Part shown: positions 50,359 to 63,710 of the stretch, piece by piece
Layout of the letters: each line of letters opens with the position of its first letter
Numbering within the stretch: the first letter of the stretch is position 1
DNA from: Dermatemys mawii
Taxonomy: Eukaryota; Chordata; Testudines; Dermatemydidae
Direction: 5' to 3'
DNA: 64,000 bases
Assembly (NCBI GenBank): GCA_007922305.1
Contig: ML677386.1
Location: 9,804,222-9,868,221, forward strand
Translations under genes and position numbers: made by a program
Notes under the pieces: generated by a model
The model's database searches: none
What the model saw: only the letters and a program-made list of their open reading frames with translations
What the model was told of the DNA's origin: nothing

Positions 50359-50455
50359 CACTGACTCTCTCATCTTCTCTGGGAGTGGATCTGTTGATGA
50401 ATCTCTCAAATTTTGATGTTGAAAGTGAGGAAAAAATTTACATTGAATCAGAGAC
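50359..50455 (-). CDS. PCNX2: PCNX2 coding exon (first of six in window)
   Basis: This is a 97-bp internal exon of a pecanex family membrane protein. On the minus strand a pyrimidine-rich tract and AG precede G-TCT-CTG, and the exon ends TCA-GTG before the donor GTAAGA. It starts with the last base of a split codon and ends in phase 0. The translation contains SLIQCKFFPHF and then DPLPEKMRESV, matching the loop of vertebrate PCNX2 just before the SDLIVC membrane segment. The next exon, 5.05 kb downstream, continues the protein directly. Pecanex proteins are large multi-pass membrane proteins of poorly known function. Upstream exons were not found between 50456 and 64000, so the preceding intron is at least 13.5 kb. 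PCNX1 or PCNX3 are the alternatives, but the wording fits PCNX2 better. The match is from memory of the family, not from alignment. Confidence 0.85.
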
Positions 50456-51399
50456 CTATAAAAAAAATGTTAGAATTCTTCTGAATAACAGCTTTTCTGC
50501 AAATGGGGTTATATGCCATTAGTAAGGGGAGAACACACATTTTAGAGTCCAACTTTACCCTTACCTACACAGTGACTATTTTACTGCTGCATAGCAGGAG
50601 ACTGCCATAGAAAAGCTGAAAATCTGGCCAGGGCAGTGTCAGCTTCCTTACCAATAAGGAACTTTAGTCCAGAATAGCACAGTAGCATTCACTGGGAAGG
50701 GACTGCATGAGAGGGTAGTTCAGTTCCATGCCCTTTCTAATCTTTGACCGCTACTGAGAATGCTGGCAAGGGGGTTCTTTAGTGCCACTTCTGATGTCAA
50801 ACACTGATATTACAAAGGGCAAAATGCTCATCTCAATATAAATTACATGTTCATCCTCATTTTAGTTTTACACAACACTTTCTCCTTCATTTTAAAATTT
50901 ATGCCATAGGCCACTCCTTAAATACTGTTTCCAATCCCCCAAGCTCACAGTCATTAAAAATATCTTAAATCTCTTTTGGGGGATTATACATTTTAATCAT
51001 GATTATACAATGAATACTTGATGATGCTGTAGAATCAGAAACTCATATTTTAATCTCAAACAAGACATTTAACAATCATTTGAACTACTGAGAATTTGAT
51101 TAAGGTCATTAGGGAATTAGAAACTAGATTTAAAAGGTGGCCAAGCAATGAATTCCAGGATTCAAAACACCTTATTTAAAACAAAAGATAAGAATTTGTT
51201 TAATTAAGGATATTAATGGACTGGGAATTATATCCTGAGGAAAATACACATTTAAATTCTAAAGAACTTATTTGGTATTTTTCTGTGTGTATTTTGCACA
51301 AGAACTGAATAAGCACTCCTGTGTGTAACGGTACTTCACCCCACAACCATTTCTGTATTCTATAACATCTTGTAGAATGAGCTATATGTCACTCATAGT

Positions 51400-51465
51400 G
51401 GACCTGACCCAGGGCCCATTGAAATAAATGGAAAGATTCAGTGCGTATTGGATTAGGCTCCAGGA
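51400..51465. repeat. MITE fragment
   Basis: 'gtggacctgacccagggccc' is followed by 'attgaaataaatgg' and 'ggattaggctcc', a decayed member of the 'cattgaagtcaatgg' family. Confidence 0.4.
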
Positions 51466-52435
51466 GAGTAAGGGGAAGCACTTCTTGCTTCACTTCCATC
51501 TCAGATCGAATACAGCAGCATGTAATTATCTGATTTATCTGTCCTCAGGGATCATGAGGATGACAACAGGATTTATATAAATCACACTAAAGAACTTAAG
51601 AATTTCAGTTAATGCCACAGATCCTTTTATCTTCCTTGCCATTCACGTTTCCTCCCCTGCATATAATGACTCCCCATTGTCTCCCTCAGTATTGTCTGGC
51701 TCTCTCTGTGAATGCCCGAAAAAGGCTCCCACCAAGATGGCAGGGGGCCCCACGTTCATAGCTGCACTACTTCTTCTGTGAGCCCAACCTTCAGATCACT
51801 GTGTTGCTTGTGCTATGCTGGTTCTTCACAGTCCCTGGACTCAGCTTTAAATGCTTACTACCTTGAAGAGCAGTTAACCTCAGTGGAGAGGCAAAGGTGA
51901 TGGAACTGACACTAGAAAAGAGTTGTGATCAGGTTGTGCTCCTCAAAGGTCAGAAACTCTTCCTCTTGCTTCTTACGGTGCTTCCTAATGCGTCTCCCCA
52001 AACCCTGATAATTAGCCTGTCCCCAGGTGACATCCATTGGGGATTAGCTAGTTCCATAAGGGTTAATCATAAAATTCCCAGACAGCAAAATCTGACCAAA
52101 TAATTTAGTACTGATGAAAGGTACTAGATTTATGGTGATTGAAGCCCTTTATTCATTTACCGAACTGGTACACCATGGACAGCAAGTGTGAACATTTCCC
52201 ATGTCATCAAAGTACTTTAGGTAACCTGTGATGAGAAACTGAATAGTTTGGTTTCTGTTCATTCATTCATTGTTCTTTCTGCTCAGACAACTGACAGTGG
52301 CACCGTTTAGTGACAAATCCGATGATAGTTTTGCAATGGGTACATCTGGCTACTGAAATGGACCAAGACCAAAATATATTTCATACAAGCTACCAAACTA
52401 ATGATACTACCTTTCAGCCACTGACAACAATCTTT

Positions 52436-52552
52436 GACCCTGATCCAGCAAATACTTCACCTTACTATTGTATACTGTCTCATTGATTTCAATGGGACTA
52501 CTCATGGTAGTACATGTAAGCACATACATAAAAGTTTGCAGGATCAGCACCT
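52436..52552. mobile_element. Palindromic MITE, 117 bp
   Basis: It starts 'gaccctgatccagcaaatac' and ends 'gtttgcaggatcagcac', inverted repeats of each other, with 'attgatttcaatgggactac' at the centre. It is the fullest copy of this family in the window. Confidence 0.7.
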
Positions 52553-52862
52553 TATTTTGTACCAATTTTCTAGAGGTAAATGTGTATCTTATTGCTAATC
52601 CCTGAGCTATCTAGTCCCTCTCAAAAAAAATAGTGTGTTCTAAAACATTGGTAACAATAACCATAAAAACCCTTCTTTATTGTACTTTTTCAGTATGTTT
52701 CTTTCCAGTGAGACCCAAGTTTACACAACCAACTTTGTTAGAAGATGCCTCAAGTCATTGAAATCAGAAATCATCATCTCCAGACTTAAATATCACCCTG
52801 TGCAACCTATAGTCCACATGCCAAATAATATAACCAATAAAAAAAGTTTGCTGACACACTTA

Positions 52863-52973
<111 letters not shown>

Positions 52974-53391
52974 CTAATGGGAAGGACAAAAAGCAGAATA
53001 CTTTTATGTTAGGAATGCAAAACTTACTTTTTAAAGGAAGCTAAATCCTATATAAAGTGCTAGATCTACCGTACTCAATACATCATTTATCAAGGAGATA
53101 CAGTTCCCTCATATCACAATCTATTATTGTGAGAACGGCTGAGATGTTACAGACATACTTTAGAATTACAAAAACTATATACAAAAATATTTTCATAATC
53201 AGCAATTAGAAAAGAAACTGGAAAACACATGAAAAGCACATTTCCCCACCCCTCTAAACAAACAGCAGAGACAGAATTTATAATCCTTATTATAGAGACA
53301 CGAGTAAAGTAAATTGCATTTTATTTGCTAAACCTTAAAATCAAAAGTAGTTTACACAACCTTTGGCAAGCTTTCTCAATAGCCTGCATAC

Positions 53392-55490
53392 AATTATAGG
53401 ACATTAGGTTGGAAGAGACCTCAGCAGGTCATCTAGGCCAACCCCTTGCTCAAAGCAGGACCAACACCAACTAAATCATCCCAGCCAGGGCTTTGTCAAG
53501 CTGGGCCTTAAAAACTTCTCAGGAAGGAGTTTCCAACACCTCCCCAGGTAACCCATTCCAGTGCTTTACCACCCTCCTAGTGAAATCGTTTTTCCTAATG
53601 TCCAATCTAGACCTCCCCCACTGCAACTTGAGACCATTGCTCCTTGTTTTGTCATCTGCCAACACTGAGAACAACCTAGCTCCATCCTCTTTGGAACCCC
53701 CCTTCAGGTAGTTGAAGGCTGCTATCAAATCCCCCCTCACTCTCCTTTTCTACAGACTAAATTAGCCCAGTTCCATCAATCTCCCCTCATAGGTGATGTA
53801 CCCCAGCCCCCTAATAATTTTCATTGCCTTCAACTGGTCGCTCTCCAATTTGTCCACATCCTTTCTGTGTGTGCGGCGGGGGGAGGGAATCTGGATGCAA
53901 TACTCTAGATGTGGCCTCACCAGTATCAAATATAGGGGAATAATCACTTCCCTTGATCTGTTGGCAATGATCTTGCTAATGCAGTCCAATATGCCATTAG
54001 CCTTCTTGGCAACAAGGGCACACTGTTGACTCATATCTAGCTTCTCGTCCACTGTAATTGCCAGATACTGTTCTGCAGAACTGTCACTTAATCAGTTGGT
54101 CCCCAACCTGTAGCAGTGCATGGGATTCTTCTGTCCTAAGTGCAGGAGTCTGCACTTGTCCTTGTTGAACCTCATCAGATTTCTTTTAGCCCAATCCTCC
54201 AATTTCGCTAGGTCACTCTAGACCCTATCCCTACCCTCCAGCATATCTACCTCTCCCTACAGTTTAGTGTCACCTGCAAACTTGCTGAGGGTGCAATATA
54301 CCCCGTCATCCAGATCATTAATAAAGATGCTGAAAAAAACTTGACCCAGGACCGACCCCTGGAGCACCCCGCTTGATAACAGCTGCCAATTAGACATTAA
54401 GTCATTGATAACTACCCATTGAGCCCAACGATCTAGCCCGCTTTCTATGCATCTTATAGTCTTATAGAGCCCAATCTGACAAAGGAAAAAATAAGGGGGG
54501 CGGGCGGAGAATTTGGCAGCCTTTTTTTTGACTGGAATGCCGCACCTTGGAAAGTGCTGCCCCAGGCATGTGCTTCTTCAGCTGGTGCCTGGAGCCAGCC
54601 TTGCCCCCGATCATCACGAGTTTTCAAAGATAATGGTCAATGGCTTTACAATCACATCAGCCAACTCCCTCAGCACTCTGGGATGCATCTGGCCCCATGG
54701 ACTTGTGCATGTCCAGCTTTTCTAAAGAGTCCTTAACCTGTTCTTTCACCACTGACGGCCGCTCACCTCCTCCCCATACTGGGAGCTGACCTTATCTGTG
54801 AAGACCGAGGTAAAAAAAAAAGCATTGAGTATTTCAGCTTTTTCCACATCATTTGTCACTAGGTTGCCTCCCCCATTCAGTAAGGTTCCCACACTTTCTC
54901 TGTTCTTCTTCTTGTTGCTAACATACCTGTAGAAACCCTTCTTGTTACTCTTCACATCCTTTGCTAGCTGCAAATCCAATTGTGCTTTGGCCTTCCTGAT
55001 TATACTCCTGCATGCTCAAGCAATATTTTTATACTCCTCCCTAGTTATCTGTCCAAGTTTTCACTTCTTGTGAGCTTCCTTTTTGTGTTAAGCTCCCTGA
55101 AGATTTCTCTGTTAAGCCAAGCTGGTTGCCTGCCATATCTGCTATTCTTTCTGCACATTGAGATGGTTTGTTCCTGTGCCTTCAATAATGCTTCTTTAAA
55201 ATACAGACAGCTCTCCTGGACTCCTTTCCCCATCATATTAGCCTCCCAGGGGATCCTGCTAATCAGTTCCCTGAGGGAGTCAACGTCTGCTTTTCTGAAG
55301 TCCAGGGTCTGTATTCTGCTGGTCTCCTTTCTTCCTTTTTTCAGGATTCTGAACTCGACCATCTCATGGTCACTGTTGTCCAGGTTGCCATTCACTTCTA
55401 CTTCCCCTACCAATTCTTCCCTGTTCGTGAGCAGCAGGTCAAGAGGAGCATGGTTCCTCCAGATGGACAGAGAGAGATTCCAAGTTCTAT
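53392..55490 (-). mobile_element. CR1 LINE, 5'-truncated with internal RT deletion
   Basis: On the minus strand, from 55490 down, the translation gives the end of the endonuclease (NHAPLDLLLTNREELVGEV and SDHEMVEFRILKKG), the linker (KKGFYRYVSNKKKNRESVG), then, after a lost section of reverse transcriptase, [33 protein letters not shown], and the C-terminal [15 protein letters not shown] ending [14 protein letters not shown]. The 3' UTR signature 'ggttggaagagacctcagca' ends it at about 53392. Between about 54480 and 54610 the palm region is replaced by about 120 bp of foreign GC-rich sequence. Multiple stops and frameshifts show it is dead. Confidence 0.9.
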
Positions 55491-55574
55491 AGGCTATGTT
55501 AATGTAAACAGCAACATGTAAACAAAAAATGTAGGCATGAACAACGCTCTTGCAAGGATCAAACACACTAACAT

Positions 55575-56165
55575 TTGTGATGGAGTCAGACCAGAAGCGT
55601 ATAGGAGAGTGCTGGAAGGCAGGTATATCAGCCTCAGGATGTGCAGGTCCCTGTTCCCTGGACAGCCAAACAAAGGCTACTCCAGGCCAATCAAGACACC
55701 TGGGGCCAATTAAAAAGCTTCTAGAAAGCAGCAGAAATAGCTAGCCTGATTGGGACACCTGAAGCCAATCAGGGGCTGGCTGAAACCAGTTAAAAACCTC
55801 CCAGTTAGTCAGGTGGGGGAGTCAAGGAGAAAGGAGCTAGAGGAGAGGAAGCTTTGCTGCAACCTGACGTAAGGGTGAAGCTAGGAAGAGGGAACTTTGG
55901 GGAAGTAGCCCAGGGAATCAAAGCACATTAGTGGTGGAACGAAAGCCACCAACAGCTGCTACCACTAGGGTCCCTGGGCTGGAACCCGGAGTAGAGGGCA
56001 GGCCTGGGTTCCCCGCATCTCCCTCCATTCCTTACAGAAATCCTCGAGAGGAGAAATGAGACTCAGCTCATTAAAGAGGCCAGACTGTGCTTACTGAGCT
56101 CTATGGAACAACAAAGACTGTGGGGTATTCCCCCCGCCTTTCCATCTTCCATACTGGCCTGTGAT
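55575..56165 (+). mobile_element. LTR-like retroelement block
   Basis: It starts TGTGATGGAGTCAGACCAGA and continues 'gaaggcaggtatatcagcct', 'ggccaatcaagacacctggg' and 'ccagttagtcaggtggggga'. I recognise this as a chelonian LTR from memory. No TG...CA right end or target duplication was established. It lies 85 bp from the 5' truncation of the CR1. Confidence 0.45.
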
Positions 56166-58494
56166 GAAGGTAACTCACTAGGCGGTGACTCTTGCCAATT
56201 ATACTGAAAGAGGTAAGGTCACTCTGGGGCCTAGATGAGTGTCTGAGGCCCCTAAATCTGCCAGGAAGCGCAAGACCCACAAGTACAGTCTCAGAGCTTT
56301 GTCACACATTATTTATTATTATTAGAGGGGGTCAAACACTTGTTGACATTGCTAAGGCTCAGCTCCAGCATCCACTTTCTAAAAAAATGCTCTTTGGGCT
56401 AAAATTTTCCATGTTTATTCTCAACTCAGAACATTCGTGGAAACTTTGAGAATTAATTGATGCCCAGTATCTTTAAAATGGCTCCATCAAATACATCACA
56501 ATATGACTGACTCATAATCTGTGTCTGACACAGTGCAGGTACACACTTCCCCATACATGGGTCTTATGTCAAAGCCACAATTAACCCTTGGATGTGTAAC
56601 TTCTTTTCCAAAACTGAAATGCATTAAAAAGCCTTGCGATTTCAGAACTACTTTATACTGTATGAGACATAACTCCTTCCTCTTCCAAGTATTAAATAAA
56701 CCCTAGATGATCGTAGATATTCTTTTACATTACTTTAATAGTCCATTACATCATGCTCCTCTCTGTTCTTAGCCTGCCCTCTCTTCTGCAGCTAGTTACT
56801 TCTTTACTGCTCTTCAGAATTAAACTAGGCAGCAAACAGGGAAAACACATTCTATGCCAGTGCGGTATGTTTTACAAAAGGTGTGATACCAAATGGTTCC
56901 ATTTCTCTAGCATCAGTGTAACAAACCCATATCCATGTTGTCATTTTCCTTCCAGACTAATGATGTCTGCTAGAGCTCTACATTAAAAAGGCTGAAGGAA
57001 CAACATAGTCAATAACTGAACAATGATTCTTTTCCCTGGGGGAAAAGGAATGACAGGTTTCACTCTTGGGTGGTGATATTATCTGTCATTCCAGAGATGG
57101 AGTTTGTATTCCTAGTTGCCTTCATTCTGTTCAGGTGATGTCTTGCTCTTTGATTCCATATACAATTTTGGCTTTGATCCTCACACAAACAGTGTTTTTT
57201 AAAGCAAGTGAAATGCAGATGCAGGAATAAGGATGAAAGTGATGAGTTAAATAAACACTGAGACTGAATGAAAAAAAAGTTCTGTTTCACCAGTGCTTCG
57301 CTACTCCCAAAATAACCAATTAAAAGGGGGATAAGAGCTTCTTCGGAATTTAAAAATTTGTTGCCCTAGAAATAAAAAACAATGTTTTAAAAAATGTTAG
57401 ACACGGTAGAAGTATCCAAACAAACAAAAAACCCACTTTCTCATGTTATTTGTCCCCTTTTTTAAAAGAAAAGACTTCTCAAGCCTGATGCGCCTTTACG
57501 TATCAAAGATACTTTGTAGTAAATCCTGCTTCCCACTCAACACCAGAGAAGGTCCTGCACGTGGTAGAATCACTGTGGTAACATGTAGTAATGATGGTTG
57601 TTTTGATTTGGAACACCCCCCTCATCGCAGATAGCTAATGCAGGCTGCTTCTATCATATCAGGAGTGAAAGTATAAAAGCTGAAAGAGTTGCATGGTCAC
57701 TGGCTGCAGTGTAGCTGGATGCTGAGACACCACCATTTGTGTAAGAGGTGAAGTATACGTTCTGAGTTTTAATCCTAACCCTATATATTTTAGCAATGCA
57801 TATTAAGAAGTGATTTTGCAACTACTTATAATTTTATCATTTAAATGTTTTTGTCCCTGCCCCATCTTAGACACACAGTGCTCTTCTTTGAGCACAATTT
57901 ACAGGGTAGGTTTTGAAATTCAGCTTTTTTTTTTTTATTCCTTTATTTTAAAGGACCCGGTAATAATAAGTGGAAAAAAACCCTCACCTCATTCTTGTAA
58001 AATATTTACCTCTTGGCTGAGATCATACAAGACAAACTTCAGCCAAAAATAATTTTTCTGAACGTTATGAGCAAGTTGAACCATGTGGTTATAGCTGAAA
58101 CTTCTCCACAAATTTAACCATAGTATTTTGTTACCAAGTGTATTCTATTTTCAATTAACGTTAATGACTGGGGACTGTCAGTTGCCCTAGGAGCATTTAT
58201 TATGCTCATTAGTCCATTTATGTCAATCCAGAAGTAAGAATCATAATGCTGATTTATTTAGATGATCTGTTGATGGCTGAAAAGTTATTAGAGTGAAGGG
58301 AGGAGATCCCTATTAACTTCTGCTTATGGGGAGTTACCCTACTGCTCTCCTTCAAAACCTTCCTTTTATCTCCTGTTCCATGTGCCTACAAAAAACACTT
58401 GGGAACAGTTAAGGCAATTGTGGGCTGAACCGCTGCCTATTATGCTGACTAATATGGTCTCACTATTTCCTTATAGTCCCATCTGGCTGTATAC

Positions 58495-58640
58495 ATCTGT
58501 TGTCTCTTCTCTTACATTTCAACTGTAAGCTCCTTGGAGCTGGGACTGTCTTTTTTTCATTCTGTGTTTGTACAATGCCTAGCATAATGGGATCTTGGGT
58601 CCAGGACATGAGCACCTAGATGCTACTGTAACACAAATAC
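58495..58640 (+). repeat. SINE or LINE tail fragment
   Basis: 'actgtaagctccttggagct', 'gggactgtc', 'tgtttgtacaatgcctagca' and 'taatgggatcttgggtcc' match a common sauropsid repeat tail, ending in 'aaatacataaataat'. Confidence 0.5.
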
Positions 58641-60413
58641 ATAAATAATCAATTGCATTGAATTTGCACTGAGCCCTTGCTGACATCTTTGTAGTTGTCA
58701 TAAATCTCAAGAACATTATAAGGGTTCCAAAAAGTATCCAAAAATGGTAACACTTTTTATATTTATAAACCTTGAACACAGCCAACATTAAAAATGAAGT
58801 TTCCATGTGCTCGGTTTGACCTAAGTTTCAGCTAGTGTTCAATTTATTAGTTATAAAACTCTAAAAATAGGGAGTTAGAAAGGAATTGCTGACAGATTTT
58901 TCCATTCAGCTTTACTATATGGAACTGTACAGTAATATATTCTCATTCTTTCACACGTAAAACTAATCTTGGACCTTCTCTGCTTCTACAAACAGGTTTC
59001 TGGAAACACATTTTACTATTCTTTTTGTTAAATCCAGAAGATAATATTTTCATCACCAATGAAAAACACTGAAATACAAAACAAGATGGGATTTTGGACA
59101 TAGATATGGTTACAAACAATTTACGACTCTTTCCAAAGCATAATATTTGATGGCCCTCTCCAAAATTTACATCTTTAACAGCACTTGCCTGGATTCTCAG
59201 GGTCTCTACATTGGGAAGTATATGAATTGATAAATTTGTCTCCAGAAATCTGCTTGAAGTATTTCATGTGGTTGAAATAAAACTGTGCAATAAGCCTATA
59301 ATTCTATATTTGGTCCCTTAATCATCTGGGAATTCTATGTATACATGAGGGTCCATTCAGTCTTGTCTGAAAACATTTTGGGGGCAGTTCTAGCTGTCTA
59401 AAAGGGAGCTTTGCATTCTATTTTTTGGCACAGTAGAGCTTTAATTAGCACAAATATATATCAAATTATTAGTGCATGGATGAAGTTAGTGTTCTTGAAA
59501 AGCTTGTATCAAGAAGCATTGCTCCACTCATTATTATGACTGCTGAGTTTGGGCCTAAATCAGATTGCAAATCAAACTATACTAATTCTGAGATGTTATG
59601 AATGGGGCTTAGAATAGGCACTGAAATTTAGAAACTGCATACCAAAAGCCACAGATAAATTATTTTTTAATATTCGATTCCAGGCATACAGCACAGCTAC
59701 TTACATACTGATTATACATTCCTGATTAAGACAATTTGCAATTATCTAGAGATGGAACAGGCCACACCTATGCCACTTATAAAATGAGTAACTTTACTTC
59801 AGATTAACATTTTACCCTACATCCAGTATCTGTTTTTCTCCATGACAACTAAGATAACCCACAAGTTCCTTAAACAATTAAACTGTAGAAAAATTAATTT
59901 GGATCTTAATAAGCCACAAATCAAAGTCAGTGGCTATGTGGTACAAATAGGATTAATTTTAAATTGTTGGCTGCCAAGTCATTTATTATACAAATTACTA
60001 AAAATATTTAGTTTAGCAAAACAAGAAATAGTAGGCCAAATCTTAGTAATTTACTGAGTTTACTGCCAACTCAAGGATATGGCTTCCACTATTTTAGTTG
60101 CATGTTTGTTTGTTTTTTGTTTTTTATAGACATTAGAGAACCATCAATATTGAAACCAAGCAAAATAATCAGCATTATTAATCATGGCTATTTTATTATT
60201 AAAGAAAGGAAAAGCAAACATAAAGCATTATACCTAATGATAAAATAGTTATGTCCATTAACATCTCTTCTCTACATCTATTTGTGGAGAGCTTTTACCA
60301 AAGATTACACCCTTAAGCATGAAATGCCTCTGGCAGTGGTCTTTCTTTCGTAAGTCAAGACTAAAATATCTTGTTTCCTAAAATTATTGTGAAATGCTGT
60401 TTTAAGTCACTTG

Positions 60414-60674
60414 GGGCTTGTCCACACAGAAGGATAATACCTTCTATAAGTGTGCCATTTCTAAAGTGCACTAATGTGCATTCACTGATCCATGTGAACC
60501 CTGCTGGTGTGGTTTAACACAGTGCTGTTTGAAACAGTATTACATGGAAGTGCACTAGGGAACTGTTAGTGTGCACCAGCAGGGTCTACATACATCAATT
60601 AATGCACAACACACTAGTTCTCTTTAGAAATTACACCCCTGTAGACTGCATTACTCCACTGTGTAGACAAACCC
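60414..60674. mobile_element. Long-inverted-repeat MITE, 261 bp
   Basis: Left GGGCTTGTCCACACAG and right, inverted, GGGTTTGTCTACACAG. Symmetry goes on inward: 'gccatttctaaagtgcacta' against the inverted right-arm 'gtaatttctaaagagaacta'. The centre carries 'ccctgctggtgtggt' and 'caccagcaggg', also inverted. No clear target duplication. Confidence 0.7.
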
Positions 60675-63652
60675 TTATTAGATCATTTAAAACTTTTTAT
60701 GTATGGGCAACAGAATTTGTCTAATGGCAGGTGGATCCTGATTGTTAATTATAAATAACCAGACAATGTACAGTTGGGCAAAGTAAGCAATCTTAACTAA
60801 ATCCTATGAAATGGAAGAAAATATTTAAATCAGTTATTTAGAGGAAGCCATTTAAGGAACTGTTTTAAAACAGGCCAATTAGGAATATTAAGAATCTTAA
60901 ATCCAATTTAATCCCATTATTTCTCTGTTTACCAATGTTTAGTCCCTGTCTCATCTCCAAGAATACTTGATCTGACCATTTGGTGATTAACAGGAGAAAC
61001 TGTTAATATTTTAAATTATCACAGCATTTCCATATCCTAACAAAATTACAAGAGATTTTAAATCTAATCACTCAGCAGTATTTTGGTTAATTTTCTCTCA
61101 GCAATCCACATTGAAATCTTGGGGAGGTTTCTTTGGTTTGGTTTCATCTTGAGTCTTTTCTGTTCTTCTAAGCTCTTTGTAGTAGCTTGCTTTTAGAGAT
61201 GGACAGGATGAGTTGTGGAGTGCTTGCTGTTTAAGCAGGGTAGCAGAGGTGTTCACTTCAGAGTTTTTTTATATTCTTCTCCCTCCTATTTTCATGAAAT
61301 TATAGAAAAATTACCTCTTCTAAGCTTGTTTAGATTTAAGTTGGTTCCTATCGTTTCTTCATTGTCAAAATCAGGGTTGGCTTAGGTGATACTGTCGGGT
61401 CCTGAACAGCAGTCTACTTAATGAATATGCAACATTTCTAATTACCTTTGTTCTTCACATAGCGGGAAAATACCAGATAATCTTTTGAAGTTAGAGGTTA
61501 ACTTTTTCTTTTCATTCAGTCCATTTTTGAAATCTTTCTTCAATTTTATTAGAGTTCAACAAGAAATGAAATTTTGTTTTCAAAAAGTCCAAACACTCCT
61601 ATTCTTCATATGAAAGTTTTTAGTTCACAAAACAGTCATCCGAAATGAAATAACTCTTAGAAAGCCAATATCTTAAATAATTATTTAAGCAGTTGTTGAT
61701 TCTTTTATAACAATTTTTGGAGAAACGATTCTTCAGGTCTTTCTGTGTTGGGTAAGGGGGTTGCTTGCACAGTGTCGGTAATTAATTAATTCCCCCTTGA
61801 TATAAATACTGTATCCTTAAATAGCTTTTTACATTAGTTACTAGCTCAGCAAGGATATTAAATTCCAAGCATTTTACCATTAGCATTGAAATTAGGAAAT
61901 TATATTAGGAGCTTTGCACTTAACTAGCATCCTTGAAAATATTCCAATCAAAATTATTTCCTGTTTCAATATTTAAGAACTAAACAAAAATTTAAAATAT
62001 TTCCAACTATATATATTTTTTTCCTAGGGGCATTTAAAGAGACAAACAAAAGTTTTTCTTTGAAGGGAAAGGTTGGAGGAGCTTCATATGGTTTCACTTT
62101 ACCCCGATGTTTTATGGTTTGATAAGGCTCTTCAGAAACTTTTTGTCTTTTACATTCATTTTCAGTGTATTAGTTGCAGTCTTTACAATTAAAATGCCTA
62201 TCAAATATTTTATAGACAGTACCAATCATGACAACCAAGCTTACATCTATTTCTCAAAACACAGTATAAAAGGAATTCATAGAGATAATGAAAGCAAGCT
62301 TAAAATGCAGCTTTTCTGAATTTGTATAAACACTCTTTAGAGTAATAAACATGGTTTTATGACTGAGGAGAGGTAATCTGCCTGCCATTTGCTTGTCCTT
62401 GGGGACAGAAAGCAGAAACCTCCTGCAATTTCTTTAAGGCAGCCTGAACATTTTATAACATAATTAACTAAAACATACACAGATAGTGTTATATATTCTA
62501 GCACACTGGTTATAACATATCTGTAGCTATATCTTAATATTCAGTAAAAGTGCAAGTAAGTTTGTAATGGACTTAATATTTAAAAAGATAAATTATAATC
62601 ATTTTTGCATCAAGTTTGAGGTCTATCCAGCACAGAGGGAAAAACAAAGAAGAGAGGAATATGGTGATTCCAAAATATTTCATGGTGTATTATTATTCCT
62701 CAAAACAGAATGCTGATGCAGTGGTTACAGCAAGGTAACCAATTAGAATAGTAAAGACGAAAAGTGACTCTGCTAAACCCAGCACTCTAAATAATTGTGA
62801 GGAAACAGGAAGATATACCTGAGGGTTTAAAAGAGCATTCTTAAATATTTGGGCACAAGTCAGAGAACAGCTCAAGAGGGCAGAAGACATCAACACATCG
62901 TGCAGTCCCATTCAAATCAATCAGATTCCACAATGGAGAATTTGGCTTTGCATCTCCAAACTCATGAATACAATATCTGAGAATAAAAACATCTCCCCCA
63001 AAAAATAGAGAGAGAACCTCTTCATAGACTGTGTTCTGAGATGGCTAGTACAACTCTCGATTTCTATTGACACTTACAAAACGAACATGTAGAGTAGAAA
63101 TAAAGAGAGGCTGATGGGAACATGCATACTCTCAAAACTAAACACGTATTATCAACTACTTCAAAAGAGAAAGAGAAAGCTCTGTAATTGATGCTGTTGG
63201 ATACACTAATGGAAGGAATAACCAAACGAGTCAATGAAACCATACCCAGGCTATTTAATTTTATAGGAGCCATAGCTAAACAAGCAAATTAATAAAAGCC
63301 AGAAAAAACTGGAACAATGCCTTGTGGAATGATATAACTAAGTGACAGTGAGGAGGAATAAAAGAAAACCTCCTTGTAACCAGACAACAAAAACAAGTAT
63401 TAGCAATCTATGGACTGTGACATTTATGTTCTCACCCCATAAAATCAATCAAATTAATATATAGTAGTCTGAAATACAAGGCTGAGATAGGCAGCTGGTG
63501 TCATTTTGCTCATATGATGTGGAAGTGTCACATGGTATAATATTTATGGAAAGATATTGTGCAGCAGGTGAAAGTTATAAACAAAATAAAACAAAACAAA
63601 ATAAAATGTTGCCTCACTAATAAACTTTGTATGTCTAGGACATTACAAGTTT

Positions 63653-63710
63653 TTTAAAAAATATTCAAGGTCACTTAGAATATTTAAAAAATATTCAAGG
63701 TCACTTAGAA
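63653..63710. repeat. Perfect 30-bp tandem duplication
   Basis: 'tttaaaaaatattcaaggtc' plus 'acttagaa' occurs at 63653 and again at 63683 without mismatch. Confidence 0.9.

Noticed and set aside
54980..55492. 170-codon plus-strand open frame
   Set aside because: It is the antisense shadow of the CR1 endonuclease coding strand.
62693..62911. Hydrophobic minus-strand open frame with wording such as LGLAESLFVFTILIGYLAV, vaguely like an ATP synthase c subunit
   Set aside because: The glycine-rich first helix and the key carboxylate context are missing, and no splice or poly(A) evidence supports a processed gene. Probably chance.
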